This document shows positions 8,881 through 17,998 of a stretch of DNA of 64,000 nt, piece by piece. A program made the position numbers and the translations under genes. The notes under the pieces were generated by a model. It searched no databases and was not told where the DNA came from. It saw nothing but the letters and a program-made list of their open reading frames with translations. How positions within the stretch are numbered: the stretch's first letter is position 1; each line of letters opens with the position of its first letter. This DNA is from Streptomyces misionensis (lineage in GTDB: Bacteria > Actinomycetota > Actinomycetes > Streptomycetales > Streptomycetaceae). The DNA lies in the NCBI RefSeq assembly GCF_900104815.1, contig NZ_FNTD01000004.1, positions 4,356,501-4,420,500 on the forward strand, read 5' to 3'.

Positions 8881-9060
8881 TCAGCCGCGCGGGTGACGCA
8901 GCCGCACCGAGACCCAGCGGGCCCGGCGGCGCAGGATGTGCGGGATCCCCACGCGGAGGTCCGCCTCCGCCAGTTGGGGGGTGCCTCGCTGAGGCGTGCT
9001 CAGACCCGCGGCCGAGCGGCGGTTGCGGGGTGCGTCACTGTAGTCGTGCGTCCAGCCCAT
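8881..9060 (-). CDS. Small hypothetical protein (59 aa, basic)
   Basis: A minus-strand frame from ATG 9060 (beginning MGWTHDYSDAPRNRR) to TGA at 8881. About 88 % of its third codon positions are G or C, far above what non-coding frames here show, and a purine-rich AGGGGT precedes the start, though very close to it. It converges with the marP-like gene and lies downstream of the epoxide-hydrolase-like gene. The product is arginine-rich at its C-terminus with no transmembrane segment. Function unknown. Intermediate confidence, because the evidence is codon bias only. Confidence 0.55.
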   Translation of the reverse strand: MGWTHDYSDAPRNRRSAAGLSTPQRGTPQLAEADLRVGIPHILRRRARWVSVRLRHPRG

Positions 9061-9199
9061 ACCCCTGCGTGTGCCCCCGACCCATGGTCCATAACCGCTT
9101 GGACGACGGCCAATTGGCCTATGCGGCAGGCATGTGGCCGGACGGGGGACAACCGGCGCGGAACCGGATACTCCACGCATCGGTCCCGTCACCTCGTCG

Positions 9200-10135
9200 T
9201 CACCGGTCGGGCTCGGGGTCCTTCAGCCAGTTGATCAGCTCGGTGGAGAACGCCACCGGGTCCTCCTCGTGCGGGAAATGCCCGAGGCCGTCGAACAGCC
9301 GCCAGCGGTACGGCGCTTCGACGTACTCCCCGGAACCGGCCGCGCTGCGCGTGCGGGTCACCGGATCGAGTGAACCGTGCAGGTGCAGCGTGGGCACCCG
9401 CACCGGTCGCTTCATCCTGCGGTAGAACTGCACGCCGTCCGGGCGGGCCAGGGAGCGCACCAGCCAGCGGTACGGCTCGACCGAGCAGTGCGCGGTGGAC
9501 GGGATGCACATGGCGCGCCGGTACGCGAGCACCGCGTCGTCCTCCGGTGCCCGGGGGCCGGACCAGTCGCGGATCAGACGGCCCACCATCTCCCCGTCGT
9601 CCGCGGTGAGTTGGCGCTCGGGGATCCAGGGCCGCTGGAAGCCCCAGATGTAGGAGTTGGCGGCCGTCTGCCGGGCGTCCCGCAGCATCGCCGCGCGCCA
9701 GCGCCTCGGGTGCGGCATCGACGCCACCGCGAGCCGCCGGACCAGCTTGGGCCGCATGGCCGCCGCCGTCCACGCCAGATAGCCGCCGAGGTCATGGCCG
9801 ACCAGCGCGGCGTCCGGCTCGCCGAGCGAGCGGATGACGCCGGTGACGTCCAGGGCGAGGTTGGCCGGGTCGTAGCCGCGCGGTGTGCGGTCGCTGCCGC
9901 CGACGCCCCGCAGGTCCATGGCCACCGCCCGGTAGCCGGCGTCCGCCAGGGCGGCCAGCTGGTGCCGCCAGGCCCACCAGAACTGCGGGAAGCCGTGGAG
10001 CAGCAGCACCAGGGGTCCGTCGCCGAGCTCCGCGATGTGGAAGCGGGCGCCGTTCGCGGCGACGTCCCGGTGGATCACCTTGCGTCCGTGCGGCAGGTCG
10101 ATCCGTACGACCGAGGGATTCGCGGGGTCCGTCAT
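9200..10135 (-). CDS. Alpha/beta-hydrolase, epoxide-hydrolase-like
   Basis: 311 residues. HGFPQFWWAW (about residues 47-56) supplies the HGxP oxyanion motif. GHDLGG has Asp115 at the nucleophile elbow, as in epoxide hydrolases and haloalkane dehalogenases, and the catalytic histidine lies in FDGLGHFPHEE near the C-terminus. The tyrosine pair of the lid domain cannot be confirmed by eye, so epoxide hydrolysis is likely but not proven. The start overlaps the stop of the holin-like membrane gene by four bases (ATGA), indicating an operon on the minus strand. Confidence 0.9.
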   Translation of the reverse strand: MTDPANPSVVRIDLPHGRKVIHRDVAANGARFHIAELGDGPLVLLLHGFPQFWWAWRHQLAALADAGYRAVAMDLRGVGGSDRTPRGYDPANLALDVTGVIRSLGEPDAALVGHDLGGYLAWTAAAMRPKLVRRLAVASMPHPRRWRAAMLRDARQTAANSYIWGFQRPWIPERQLTADDGEMVGRLIRDWSGPRAPEDDAVLAYRRAMCIPSTAHCSVEPYRWLVRSLARPDGVQFYRRMKRPVRVPTLHLHGSLDPVTRTRSAAGSGEYVEAPYRWRLFDGLGHFPHEEDPVAFSTELINWLKDPEPDR

Positions 10136-10620
10136 GAGGACGAGCGTGCCACAGCCTCGATGGCCGCGGGGGTGCGATCCTCTGGAAGCTCCGGACGCGG
10201 GTGCGGCTTGGCCTTCCCCAGGACGTTCGCCGACTCCTTCATCGACGCGGCGACCTTCTGCGGACCCCGGCCCTTCTTGGCCTTCTTCGCGAAGACCACG
10301 CCGATCAGCGCGAGGAGGCCGGCGACCAGCACATTGGCCGCGAAGGACAGCACGAAGCAGATCGCCAGGTTCCAGTGGGTCCAGGTGCGGATGCCGTAGG
10401 CCAGCGCGAAGTTGAGCATCGGCAGGGAGAACACCAGGACCGCGCCCGCCAGCGAGAACGCGCCGCCGCTGGTCGCGCCGCGCTTCACGTCCTGCTTGAG
10501 CTGCGCCTTGGCCAGCGCGATCTCGTCGTGCACCAGCGCCGACAATTCGGTCGTCGCGGAGGCGAACAGCTGGCCGATGCTGCGTTCGGCGCCGACCGGG
10601 CTGCCGTCGGGTGCGCTCAT
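10132..10620 (-). CDS. Holin-X-like actinobacterial membrane protein
   Basis: 162 residues. After a soluble N-terminal part (SIGQLFASATTELSALVHDEIALAKAQLKQDVKRG) there are two hydrophobic segments (SLAGAVLVFSLPMLNFALAYG and a second ending LLALIGVVF), then a lysine-rich tail. This is the layout of PF07332, Putative Actinobacterial Holin-X (phage holin superfamily III). These proteins are chromosomal and widespread, and a lytic role is not established. It is coupled by ATGA to the downstream epoxide-hydrolase-like gene. Confidence 0.85.
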   Translation of the reverse strand: MSAPDGSPVGAERSIGQLFASATTELSALVHDEIALAKAQLKQDVKRGATSGGAFSLAGAVLVFSLPMLNFALAYGIRTWTHWNLAICFVLSFAANVLVAGLLALIGVVFAKKAKKGRGPQKVAASMKESANVLGKAKPHPRPELPEDRTPAAIEAVARSSS

Positions 10621-10729
10621 CGCGTTCTCCCTTACGAGTCTTCTCGTCTCCCTGAGCCGCGGGGGCGAGCCGTCATGGCGCCGCCGCCCCGCTCATGGTG
10701 ACCGTCTTGATTTGTACCGTCTCGTCAGA

Positions 10730-12172
10730 TCATGCCGGACGGCCGCCCTCCTCGCCTGCCCCGCCCGCCACTTCCGCACGCCCGTCGCCCGCCGCGGCCC
10801 CGCGCTCGGCGGCGATCCGCCGGTGTTCGGCGGCCCTGCGCTCCAGGATCGCGGCCATGCGCAGGTGGTACGCGGGGTCGTCCTGCTCGTAGACGTCCGG
10901 CACGCCGTCCAGGTCCTCGTCGCGGTCCTCGTCCTCGCACAGCCGGCGGTACTTGGCGTTGCGTATCTTCAGCAGCACCGTGGCACAGGCCGCGGCGATC
11001 AGCGATCCGGTGAGGACGGCCGCCTTGGTCTCGTCGGTCAGCAGCACGTTTCCGTCGTAGGCCAGTTCGCCGATCAGCAGGGAGACCGTGAAGCCGATGC
11101 CGGCGAGCGAGGCCACCGCGAAGACGTCCGCCCAGGCGAGTTCGTCGCTGAGGGAGGCGCGGGTGAAGCGGACGGTCAGCCAGGTGCCGCCGAATATGCC
11201 CAGCGCCTTGCCGACGACCAGGCCGAGGACCACGCCCAGCGTCTCGGGCCGGGTGAACAGGTCCCCGAGGGCCCGGCCGGACACCGTCACACCCGCGCTG
11301 AACAGCGCGAACAGCGGAACGGCGAGCCCGGCCGACAGGGGGCGCACCAGGTGCTCGACGCGCTCGCCGGGCGAGTGCTCCTCGCCCTCGCGGGTGGTGC
11401 AGCGCAGCATCAGGCCCATCGCCACGCCGGCGATGGTGGCGTGCACGCCGCTGTTGTACATCAGCGCCCAGTTCACCACCGCGAGCGGCAGGTACACGTA
11501 CCAGCCGCGCACGCCGCTGCGCAGCAGCAGCCAGAAGACGCCCAGCCCCACGAACGCGCCGCCGAGCGCGGCGAAGTTCAGCTGGTCGGTGAAGAAGATC
11601 GCGATGATCAGGATGGCGAAGAGATCGTCGACGACCGCGAGGGTGAGCAGGAAGGCGCGCAGGGCGCTGGGCAGCGAGGTGCCGATCACCGCGAGCACGG
11701 CGAGCGCGAAGGCGATGTCGGTGGCGGTGGGCACCGCCCAGCCCTGGGTGGACCCGTGCCCGACGAGGTTGGTGACGGTGTAGACGAGCGCCGGTACGGC
11801 CATGCCGCACAGCGCGGCCACCACGGGCAGCACGGCCGCCTTCGGGTCGCGCAGTTCCCCGGCGACCAGCTCGCGTTTGAGCTCGATGCCGGCGACGAAG
11901 AAGAAGATCGCGAGGACGCCGTCGGCGGCCCAGTGGGCGACGGAGAGGTCCAGGCCGAGCGCGGCGGGGCCGAAGCTGAAGTGGCTGACCGCCTCGTAGC
12001 TGTGACGCAGCGCGGGGATGTTCGCCCAGACCAGCGCGGCCACGGCGGCGAGCAGCAGGATGACGCCGCCGACGGTCTCCGTGCGCAGCGCGTCCGCGAT
12101 GAAGGTCCGCTCGGGCAGGGACAGGCGTCCCAGGGCCTTGCGGGTGGTGTTCGGGGTGCGGGGGGCGGACAC
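10730..12172 (-). CDS. nhaA: Na+/H+ antiporter NhaA
   Basis: 480 residues from GTG 12172, which has GGAGG about 8 bases upstream. The TATDIAFALAVLAVIG segment and the LTLAVVDDLFAILIIAIFF segment carry the conserved aspartates used for ion binding in NhaA. About 11-12 hydrophobic helices are visible, then a charged cytoplasmic tail of about 80 residues (rich in E, D, R) that the E. coli enzyme lacks. It exchanges cytoplasmic Na+ for external H+. The acsA gene lies upstream on the same strand with a 207-bp gap that contains an AT-rich stretch (12262-12300) which may hold the nhaA promoter. Confidence 0.95.
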   Translation of the reverse strand: MSAPRTPNTTRKALGRLSLPERTFIADALRTETVGGVILLLAAVAALVWANIPALRHSYEAVSHFSFGPAALGLDLSVAHWAADGVLAIFFFVAGIELKRELVAGELRDPKAAVLPVVAALCGMAVPALVYTVTNLVGHGSTQGWAVPTATDIAFALAVLAVIGTSLPSALRAFLLTLAVVDDLFAILIIAIFFTDQLNFAALGGAFVGLGVFWLLLRSGVRGWYVYLPLAVVNWALMYNSGVHATIAGVAMGLMLRCTTREGEEHSPGERVEHLVRPLSAGLAVPLFALFSAGVTVSGRALGDLFTRPETLGVVLGLVVGKALGIFGGTWLTVRFTRASLSDELAWADVFAVASLAGIGFTVSLLIGELAYDGNVLLTDETKAAVLTGSLIAAACATVLLKIRNAKYRRLCEDEDRDEDLDGVPDVYEQDDPAYHLRMAAILERRAAEHRRIAAERGAAAGDGRAEVAGGAGEEGGRPA

Positions 12173-12379
12173 GGTGGAGACCTCCGGGAAGTGGGCAGGA
12201 CGGCTTTCATGCCGACCAGACTTCCCGGCGCACCCCATTTGGATCTTGTCGCGCTCCTGGCGCTTTTATTACTTTACCTAAATTGTCTGAAGATCGGTAC
12301 TGCTGAGCCCGCCGAGCGGAACCACCGGGGGAGAGGGCACCTGGCTCGCGCGCCGGATGCCCCCTCCCGCCGGGCCGGC

Positions 12380-14335
12380 TCAGTCCTCGCTGGTGGTGGT
12401 GGGGAGTTTGGACTGGATGAGGTCCATGACGCTGGAGTCGGTGAGGGTGGTGACGTCTCCGAGTTGGCGGTTTTCGGCGACGTCGCGCAGGAGGCGGCGC
12501 ATGATCTTGCCGGAGCGGGTCTTGGGGAGTTCGGCGACGGGCAGGATGCGCTTGGGTTTGGCGATGGGGCCGAGGGTGGCGCCGACGTGGTCGCGGAGTG
12601 TGGTGGTCAGTTCGGTGGTTTCGGTGGCGGTGCCGCGCAGGATGACGAAGGCGACGATGGCCTGGCCGGTGGTTTCGTCGGTGGCGCCGACGACGGCGGC
12701 TTCGGCGACGGCGGGGTGGGAGACCAGCGCGGATTCGACTTCGGTGGTGGAGATGTTGTGTCCGGACACGAGCATCACGTCGTCGACGCGGCCGAGCAGC
12801 CAGATGTCGCCGTCCTGGTCCTTCTTCGCGCCGTCGCCGGCGAAGTACTTGCCTTCGAAGCGGGACCAGTAGGTGTCCTTGAACCGCTGGTCGTCGCCCC
12901 AGATGGTGCGGAGCATGGAGGGCCAGGGTTCGGTGAGGACGAGGTAGCCGCCGCCGCCGTCGGGGACTTCGTTGGCTTCGTCGTCGACGACGGTGGCGCT
13001 GATGCCGGGCAGCGGGCGCTGGGCGGAGCCGGGCTTGGCCTCGGTGACCCCGGGCAGGGGGGAGATCATCATGGCGCCGGTCTCGGTCTGCCACCAGGTG
13101 TCCACGACGGGGGTGCGGTCGTGGCCGATGTGTTTGCGGTACCAGACCCAGGCCTCGGGGTTGATCGGCTCGCCGACCGAGCCCAGCACGCGCAGGCTGC
13201 TCAGGTCGAACCGGGCGGGGATGTCGTCGCCCCACTTCATGAAGGTGCGGATCGCGGTGGGCGCGGTGTAGAGGATGGACACCTTGTACTTCTGCACGAT
13301 CTCCCAGAAGCGGCCCTGGTGCGGGGTGTCGGGGGTGCCCTCGTACATGACCTGGGTGGCGCCGTTGGCGAGCGGCCCGTAGACGATGTAGGAGTGGCCG
13401 GTGACCCAGCCGACGTCGGCGGTGCACCAGTACACGTCCGTCTCCGCCTTGAGGTCGAACACCGCCCAGTGGGTGTAGGCGACCTGGGTGAGATAGCCAC
13501 CGGACGTGTGCAGGATGCCCTTGGGCCTGCCCGTGGTGCCCGAGGTGTACAGGATGAACAGCGGGTGCTCGGCCTCGAACGCCCGCGGCGTGTGCTCCGC
13601 CGACTGGCGGGCCACCAGGTCGTGCCACCACACGTCACGCGTCTCGTCCCACGCGACGTCCTGACCGGTACGGCGCACCACCAGGACGTGCTCCACATGG
13701 CCGGCCTTCGCGACCGCCTCGTCCACGGCGGGCTTGAGCGCGGACGGCTTGCCGCGCCGGTAGCCGCCGTCGGAGGTGATGACGACCTTGGCGTCCGCGT
13801 CCTGGATGCGGGTGGCGAGGGCGTCGGCGGAGAAGCCGCCGAAGACGACCGAGTGGGCGGCGCCGATCCGGGCCGAGGCCAGCATCGCGATCGCGGTCTC
13901 GGGGATCATCGGCATGTAGATGGCGACCCGGTCACCCTCACGGACACCGAGTTCGAGCAGGGCGTTGGCGGCGCGGGACACCTCGTCCTTGAGCTCGGCG
14001 TAGGTGATGGCGCGGCTGTCGCCGGGCTCCCCCTCGAAATGGATGGCGACGCGGTCACCGTGTCCGGCCTCCACATGCCGGTCCACACAGTTGTAGGCGA
14101 CGTTCAGCGCGCCGTCCTTGAACCACTTCGCGAACGGGGGGTTCGACCAGTCCAGCGTCTCGGTCGGCTCCTTGGCCCAGGTCAGCCGGCCGGCCTGCGC
14201 GGCCCAGAACCCGAGCCTGTCAGCCTTGGCCTGCTCATACGCCTCCGCCGTGACATTGGCATGGGCTGCCAGGTCGGCGGGAGGCGCGAACCTGCGCTCT
14301 TCCTTCAGCAGGTTGGCCAGGCTCTCATTGCTCAC
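12380..14335 (-). CDS. acsA: Acetyl-CoA synthetase (AMP-forming)
   Basis: 651 residues from GTG 14335 (protein starts [16 protein letters not shown]), with AAAGGCGG upstream. The AMP-binding loop [12 protein letters not shown], the WWQTETGA motif and the C-terminal [14 protein letters not shown] are present. The lysine in that last motif is the residue reversibly acetylated in bacterial Acs enzymes. It activates acetate to acetyl-CoA through acetyl-AMP. The 13xxx region shows more GGTGGT-type codons than its neighbours but no sign of transfer. A DasR-like box lies about 90-100 bp upstream. Confidence 0.97.
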   Translation of the reverse strand: MSNESLANLLKEERRFAPPADLAAHANVTAEAYEQAKADRLGFWAAQAGRLTWAKEPTETLDWSNPPFAKWFKDGALNVAYNCVDRHVEAGHGDRVAIHFEGEPGDSRAITYAELKDEVSRAANALLELGVREGDRVAIYMPMIPETAIAMLASARIGAAHSVVFGGFSADALATRIQDADAKVVITSDGGYRRGKPSALKPAVDEAVAKAGHVEHVLVVRRTGQDVAWDETRDVWWHDLVARQSAEHTPRAFEAEHPLFILYTSGTTGRPKGILHTSGGYLTQVAYTHWAVFDLKAETDVYWCTADVGWVTGHSYIVYGPLANGATQVMYEGTPDTPHQGRFWEIVQKYKVSILYTAPTAIRTFMKWGDDIPARFDLSSLRVLGSVGEPINPEAWVWYRKHIGHDRTPVVDTWWQTETGAMMISPLPGVTEAKPGSAQRPLPGISATVVDDEANEVPDGGGGYLVLTEPWPSMLRTIWGDDQRFKDTYWSRFEGKYFAGDGAKKDQDGDIWLLGRVDDVMLVSGHNISTTEVESALVSHPAVAEAAVVGATDETTGQAIVAFVILRGTATETTELTTTLRDHVGATLGPIAKPKRILPVAELPKTRSGKIMRRLLRDVAENRQLGDVTTLTDSSVMDLIQSKLPTTTSED

Positions 14336-14713
14336 GACATCCGCCTTTCGAGGGTGTCCGATGTGTCCCAAGCCACAGCTCATCAGACGTGAGGGGGCGA
14401 TGACAAGGGTCGTCCGCAAAATTGGTTTAGACCTGTGTCGGGCGAGATGGTCGCCGTCCGGAGCGGCGAGTGACGTTGTGTAAAGAATAGGCAATGCCAC
14501 GTAAAGATCGCGTATGGCTTTTCGTGGTGAATGGCCTAGTCGATCCCTCTCTGCGGTGAATAAATCATTTGATCAGCTTGTCGCCCTTATTTCTTCCCAG
14601 CTCCGTGCGATCTTGGCGGAACCGTCGGTGCAATTCCGGCGGATCACTACAAAGAGCCCTCACCGGCTTTCGCCTGAGAGGTCGTCTGAGAGAAGGAAGA
14701 AGGTGGGCGGAAC
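14336..14713. other. Divergent regulatory region acsA / deacetylase-like lipoprotein
   Basis: This 378-bp gap has no convincing coding frame. It is clearly richer in A and T than its surroundings from about 14470 to 14600, as expected for two divergent promoters. Apart from the dre-like box at 14423-14434, no structured element (riboswitch, tRNA-like) could be recognised. Confidence 0.6.
14423..14434. promoter_or_regulatory. DasR-responsive-element-like box
   Basis: TGGTTTAGACCT differs at two positions from the 12-bp dre consensus TGGTCTAGACCA bound by the GntR-family regulator DasR. It lies 88-99 bp upstream of the acsA start. Control of acetate activation by amino-sugar availability would make sense, since GlcNAc catabolism releases acetate, but binding is inferred. 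Confidence 0.4.
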
Positions 14714-15988
14714 ATGGCCGCCACCCAGAGGATCGCCGTCGGCGTCGTGGTCGCCGCGACCTGTGCCGCCTCGCTGACAGGCTGCGGGGCCGACTCCAAC
14801 GGTTCCGGGCAAGGGGCGTCCGGCCCGCAGAAGGGGGTGCCGGCGGCGCCCGCGCCGAAGAGCGCGCTCCGGCTGATCGGCGACGGATCGACCGCGTACA
14901 CCGGTGCGCAGCCCCATCTGCCCCGGCCCGAGCGGCTGAAGCCCGGTCAGAAACCACCGCAGTTCGTCGTCTTCTCCTGGGACGGCGCGGGCGAGGACGG
15001 TCAGAAGCTGTTCTCGCACTTCCGCAAGGTCGCCAAGGAGAACAACGCCAACATGACGTTCTTCCTCAGCGGGGTGTACCTGCTGCCGAAGGACAAGCGG
15101 GACCTGTACAAGCCGCCGCAGCACCCGCCGGGCAGCTCCGACATCGGCTTCAACGACCAGCAGGGCATCTCCGACACAGTCAAGCAGGCGCGGCTGGCCT
15201 GGCTGGACGGCAACGAGATCGGCACTCACTTCAACGGTCACTTCTGCGGCCCCGACGGCGGGGTCGGTACCTGGTCGGTGGACGAGTGGAAGAGCGAGAT
15301 CTCCCAGGCCAAACAGTTCGTGGAGAACTGGAAGACCAACTCGGGCATGAAGAACGCCGCCCCGCTGCCCTTCGACTACGAAAAGGAACTGATCGGCGGC
15401 CGCACCCCTTGCCTGGAGGGGCAGAAGAACTTCGTGAAGGCGGCCCGCCAGCTGGGCTTCCGCTATGACTCCAGCGGGGTCGACAACCAGCTCTGGCCGA
15501 AGAAGAAGGACGGCCTGTGGGACCTGTCGATGCAGCTGGTCCCCTTCCCCGGGCACGACTACGAGCAGTTGACCATGGACTACAACTTCATGATCAACCA
15601 GTCCGGCACCCAGACCCAGGGCGACCCGGACAAGTTCGACTACTGGGGCGACCAGGTGCGCGACGGCCTCGTCCAGGGCTTCTACCGGGCCTACGACGGC
15701 AACCGCGCGCCCCTGATCATCGGCAACCACTTCGAGTCCTGGAACGGCGGCACCTACATGCGCGCCGTCGAGGACACGGTGGAGGAGGTCTGCAACAAGC
15801 CCGAGGTCCGCTGCGTCTCCTTCCGCCAGCTGGCCGACTGGCTGGACGCCCAGGACCCCAAGACCCTCGACAAGCTGCGCGGCCTGAAGGTGGGCGAGGC
15901 GCCCAGGCAGGGCTGGGCGTCCTTCCTCTCCGGCCGCCCGGCTCCGGCGCCCAAGGGGGTTCCCGGGGCGCCGGCCGTCAAGGGATAG
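14714..15988 (+). CDS. Lipoprotein with a polysaccharide-deacetylase-like domain
   Basis: 424 residues. A lipoprotein signal ends in ASLTGC. The mature part contains FVVFSWDGAGEDG (NodB motif-1-like aspartate), then GNEIGTHFNGHFCG with an HxxxH pair as in motif 2 of carbohydrate esterase family 4, and YDSSGVDNQLWP further on. This suggests an extracytoplasmic metal-dependent deacetylase acting on cell-wall or exopolysaccharide, but the sequence is well diverged from NodB and activity should be treated as probable only. The start ATG has GGTGGGCGGA upstream. It converges with the CooC-like ATPase gene, with only 3 bp between stop codons. Confidence 0.85.
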   Translation: MAATQRIAVGVVVAATCAASLTGCGADSNGSGQGASGPQKGVPAAPAPKSALRLIGDGSTAYTGAQPHLPRPERLKPGQKPPQFVVFSWDGAGEDGQKLFSHFRKVAKENNANMTFFLSGVYLLPKDKRDLYKPPQHPPGSSDIGFNDQQGISDTVKQARLAWLDGNEIGTHFNGHFCGPDGGVGTWSVDEWKSEISQAKQFVENWKTNSGMKNAAPLPFDYEKELIGGRTPCLEGQKNFVKAARQLGFRYDSSGVDNQLWPKKKDGLWDLSMQLVPFPGHDYEQLTMDYNFMINQSGTQTQGDPDKFDYWGDQVRDGLVQGFYRAYDGNRAPLIIGNHFESWNGGTYMRAVEDTVEEVCNKPEVRCVSFRQLADWLDAQDPKTLDKLRGLKVGEAPRQGWASFLSGRPAPAPKGVPGAPAVKG

Positions 15989-15991
15989 GCG

Positions 15992-17050
15992 TCAGGCCGG
16001 AGTCGACACGCTCGCGCCGGCACCGGCTTCGGCGTCCGCGCCGATGGCTTCGCCGAGCGCTTCGCCGATGCCGGTGGCGTCGCCGATGCCCTCGCCGAGC
16101 ACGAAGCCGGGGTCGACCTGCGCCGCCAGGTCGGCCCCGGTGCGCTCGTTGCCCCACGACTCGGCGTTCTTCAGATGGAAGTGGACCATCTGCCGGGTGT
16201 AGCGCTCCCAGTCCCGCTGCTCGTAGGTGGCGTCCGCGGTGGCCCGAAGGGTCTTCAGGGCACGGGCGTTGGCCTCCTCCAGGAGATCGAACCGGGGCGG
16301 GCGGCCCTTCTCCATGGCCCGTACCCAGTCCGAGCGTCCGACGGTGACCAGCAGGTCGTCCCCGACCTCCGCGCGCAGGAAGTCGATGTCGTCCTGCTCC
16401 TGGATCTTGTTGCCGACGACCTTCAGGGCGACGCCGAAGTCGCGGGCGTACTCCTTGTACTGGCGGTAGACGGAGACCCCCTTGCGGGTCGGCTCGGCGA
16501 CGAGGAACGTCATGTCGAAGCGGGTGAACATGCCGGAGGCGAAGGAGTCCGAACCGGCGGTCATGTCCACCACCACGTACTCGTCGGGGCCGTCGACGAG
16601 GTGGTTCAGATACAGCTCCACCGCCCCGGTCTTGGAGTGGTAGCAGGCCACCCCCAGATCGGCGTCGGTGAAGGGGCCGGTGACCATCAGACGGACGGCA
16701 CCGCCGTCGAGTTCCACAGGGCGCGCGCAGGCGTCGTAGACCGGGTTGGGCTCGCGCACCCGGACCAGCCGCGAGCCCCGGCCCGGCGGGGTGGTCTTGA
16801 TCATGGTGGCGGCGGAGGCGATGCGCGGGTTGGTGCCGCGCAGGTAGTCCTTGATCAGCGGCAGCCGCTCGCCCATCGCGGGCAGCGCGGCCGCCTCGGC
16901 CTCGTCCAGGCCGAGGGCCGGACCCAGGTGCTGGTTGATGTCGGCGTCGATCGCGACGACGGCGGCCCCGGCCGCGGCGAGGTGGCGGATGAAAAGGGAG
17001 GAGAGCGTGGTCTTGCCGCTCCCGCCCTTCCCGACGAAAGCAATTTTCAT
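15992..17050 (-). CDS. CooC/MinD-type P-loop ATPase
   Basis: 352 residues from ATG 17050 (product begins MKIAFVGKGGSGKTTLS). The deviant Walker A GKGGSGKTT is at the very N-terminus, followed by VVAIDADINQHLG (switch I-like) and YVVVDMTAGSDSFASG. That last segment fits the CooC family, which loads metals into carbon monoxide dehydrogenase and related enzymes, rather than ParA. No CO dehydrogenase or nickel enzyme is encoded nearby, so the client is unknown. It is divergent from the Fic-like gene; 101 bp separate the starts and contain half of a perfect palindrome. Confidence 0.9.
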   Translation of the reverse strand: MKIAFVGKGGSGKTTLSSLFIRHLAAAGAAVVAIDADINQHLGPALGLDEAEAAALPAMGERLPLIKDYLRGTNPRIASAATMIKTTPPGRGSRLVRVREPNPVYDACARPVELDGGAVRLMVTGPFTDADLGVACYHSKTGAVELYLNHLVDGPDEYVVVDMTAGSDSFASGMFTRFDMTFLVAEPTRKGVSVYRQYKEYARDFGVALKVVGNKIQEQDDIDFLRAEVGDDLLVTVGRSDWVRAMEKGRPPRFDLLEEANARALKTLRATADATYEQRDWERYTRQMVHFHLKNAESWGNERTGADLAAQVDPGFVLGEGIGDATGIGEALGEAIGADAEAGAGASVSTPA

Positions 17051-17141
17051 GTTCACGAAGCGTAGTTGCGTGATTGCTGTAGGTGGCATGGTTGAGTGAA
17101 GAAGACCACTCCTTCGTGGGGTCTGCCGGTGGGGTGCGTAG

Positions 17142-17163
17142 TGTCGTACTCATGAGTACGACA
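17142..17163. promoter_or_regulatory. Perfect 22-bp palindrome centred on the start codon of the Fic-like gene
   Basis: The half-site TGTCGTACTCA (17142-17152) is followed directly by its exact reverse complement (17153-17163). The ATG start at 17152-17154 sits at the centre. A perfect 22-bp palindrome at a start codon strongly suggests an operator; the binding protein is unknown. Confidence 0.65.
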
Positions 17164-17976
17164 GGCGCGACCGCCGATCCGCTCGCGGCCCTGGGCTCGC
17201 TGCCCGGCGTGGCCGAGTCCGTTGAATCCGTGCGCAAGGCCGTGGACCGGGTCTACGGGCACCGGATCATGCGGCGCCGCAGCAACGAGATCACCTCCGA
17301 GGCGGCCCTGCGTGCCGCCCGGGGCTCGGCGGCGCTCTCCGGCGCCGACTGGGCGCTGGAGGAGGTGCGCCGGCGCACCGACTTCGGCACCGACGACGAG
17401 GCGCGGGTCATGGGAGCGGCCCTGCGGCTGACGGCCGAGGCCGGACAACTGCTGTCCATCTGGCGGCAGTCCCCGCTGCGGGTACTGGCCCGGCTGCACC
17501 TGGTGGCCGCGGCGAGCGACGAGGCGCGGGTCGGCAGGCCGCGCCAGGACGGCGAGCCGGTGGACGAGCCGCTGGTCGAGCTGCCGCTGCCGGACGCCCG
17601 GGAGGTCTCCGGTCGGCTGGAGGGCCTGGCGGACCTGATCATCGCGGGCACCTCCGCCCCGGCCCTGGTGACGGCGGCCGTGGTGCACGGCGAACTGCTC
17701 GCGCTGCGCCCCTTCGCCTCGCACAACGGGCTGGTCGCGCGCGCCGCCGAGCGGATCGTGCTGATCGGCAGCGGCCTCGACCCCAAGGCGATCTGCCCGG
17801 CCGAGGTCGGCCACGCCGAACTGGGGCGCGCCGGGTATCTGGCGGCCCTGGAGGGATACGTCTCCGGCACCCCCGAGGGCATGGCGGCCTGGATCGCGCA
17901 CTGCGGGCGGGCGGTCGAGCTCGGGGTCCGCGAGTCGACGGCGGTGTGCGAGGCGCTGCAGCGCGGCGCGGCCTGA
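17152..17976 (+). CDS. Degenerate Fic-domain protein
   Basis: 274 residues from ATG 17152. Residues 174-198 line up with the Fic core: a VHGELLAL helix followed by RPFASHNGLVAR at 186-197, where active Fic enzymes have HPFxxGNGRxxR. The catalytic His is Arg186 and the GNGR loop is changed, so AMP transfer is unlikely. An N-terminal SAALSGAD (about 59-66) resembles the (S/T)xxxEG inhibitory helix but lacks its Glu. The protein may therefore be a pseudoenzyme or a binding protein. It is often annotated as an oxidoreductase in Streptomyces, for which no motif is visible. A strong terminator follows at 17999. Confidence 0.8.
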   Translation: MSTTGATADPLAALGSLPGVAESVESVRKAVDRVYGHRIMRRRSNEITSEAALRAARGSAALSGADWALEEVRRRTDFGTDDEARVMGAALRLTAEAGQLLSIWRQSPLRVLARLHLVAAASDEARVGRPRQDGEPVDEPLVELPLPDAREVSGRLEGLADLIIAGTSAPALVTAAVVHGELLALRPFASHNGLVARAAERIVLIGSGLDPKAICPAEVGHAELGRAGYLAALEGYVSGTPEGMAAWIAHCGRAVELGVRESTAVCEALQRGAA

Positions 17977-17998
17977 GCGCGGGAGCCCGGACAGGGTT

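Noticed and set aside
12262..12300. Iron-box-like half site (TTAGGTAAAG) upstream of nhaA
   Set aside because: Only one half resembles the IdeR/DmdR consensus and the gene is not an iron gene; treated as an AT-rich promoter.
10412..14392. A 1326-codon plus-strand open frame
   Set aside because: It runs antisense through nhaA and acsA, is full of Gly/Ala/Asp/Val repeats typical of a shadow frame in high-GC DNA, and shows no domain.
14640..14700. Riboswitch upstream of the deacetylase-like lipoprotein
   Set aside because: GC-rich stems can be drawn but no known riboswitch consensus (glycine, ydaO, cobalamin, TPP) could be matched.
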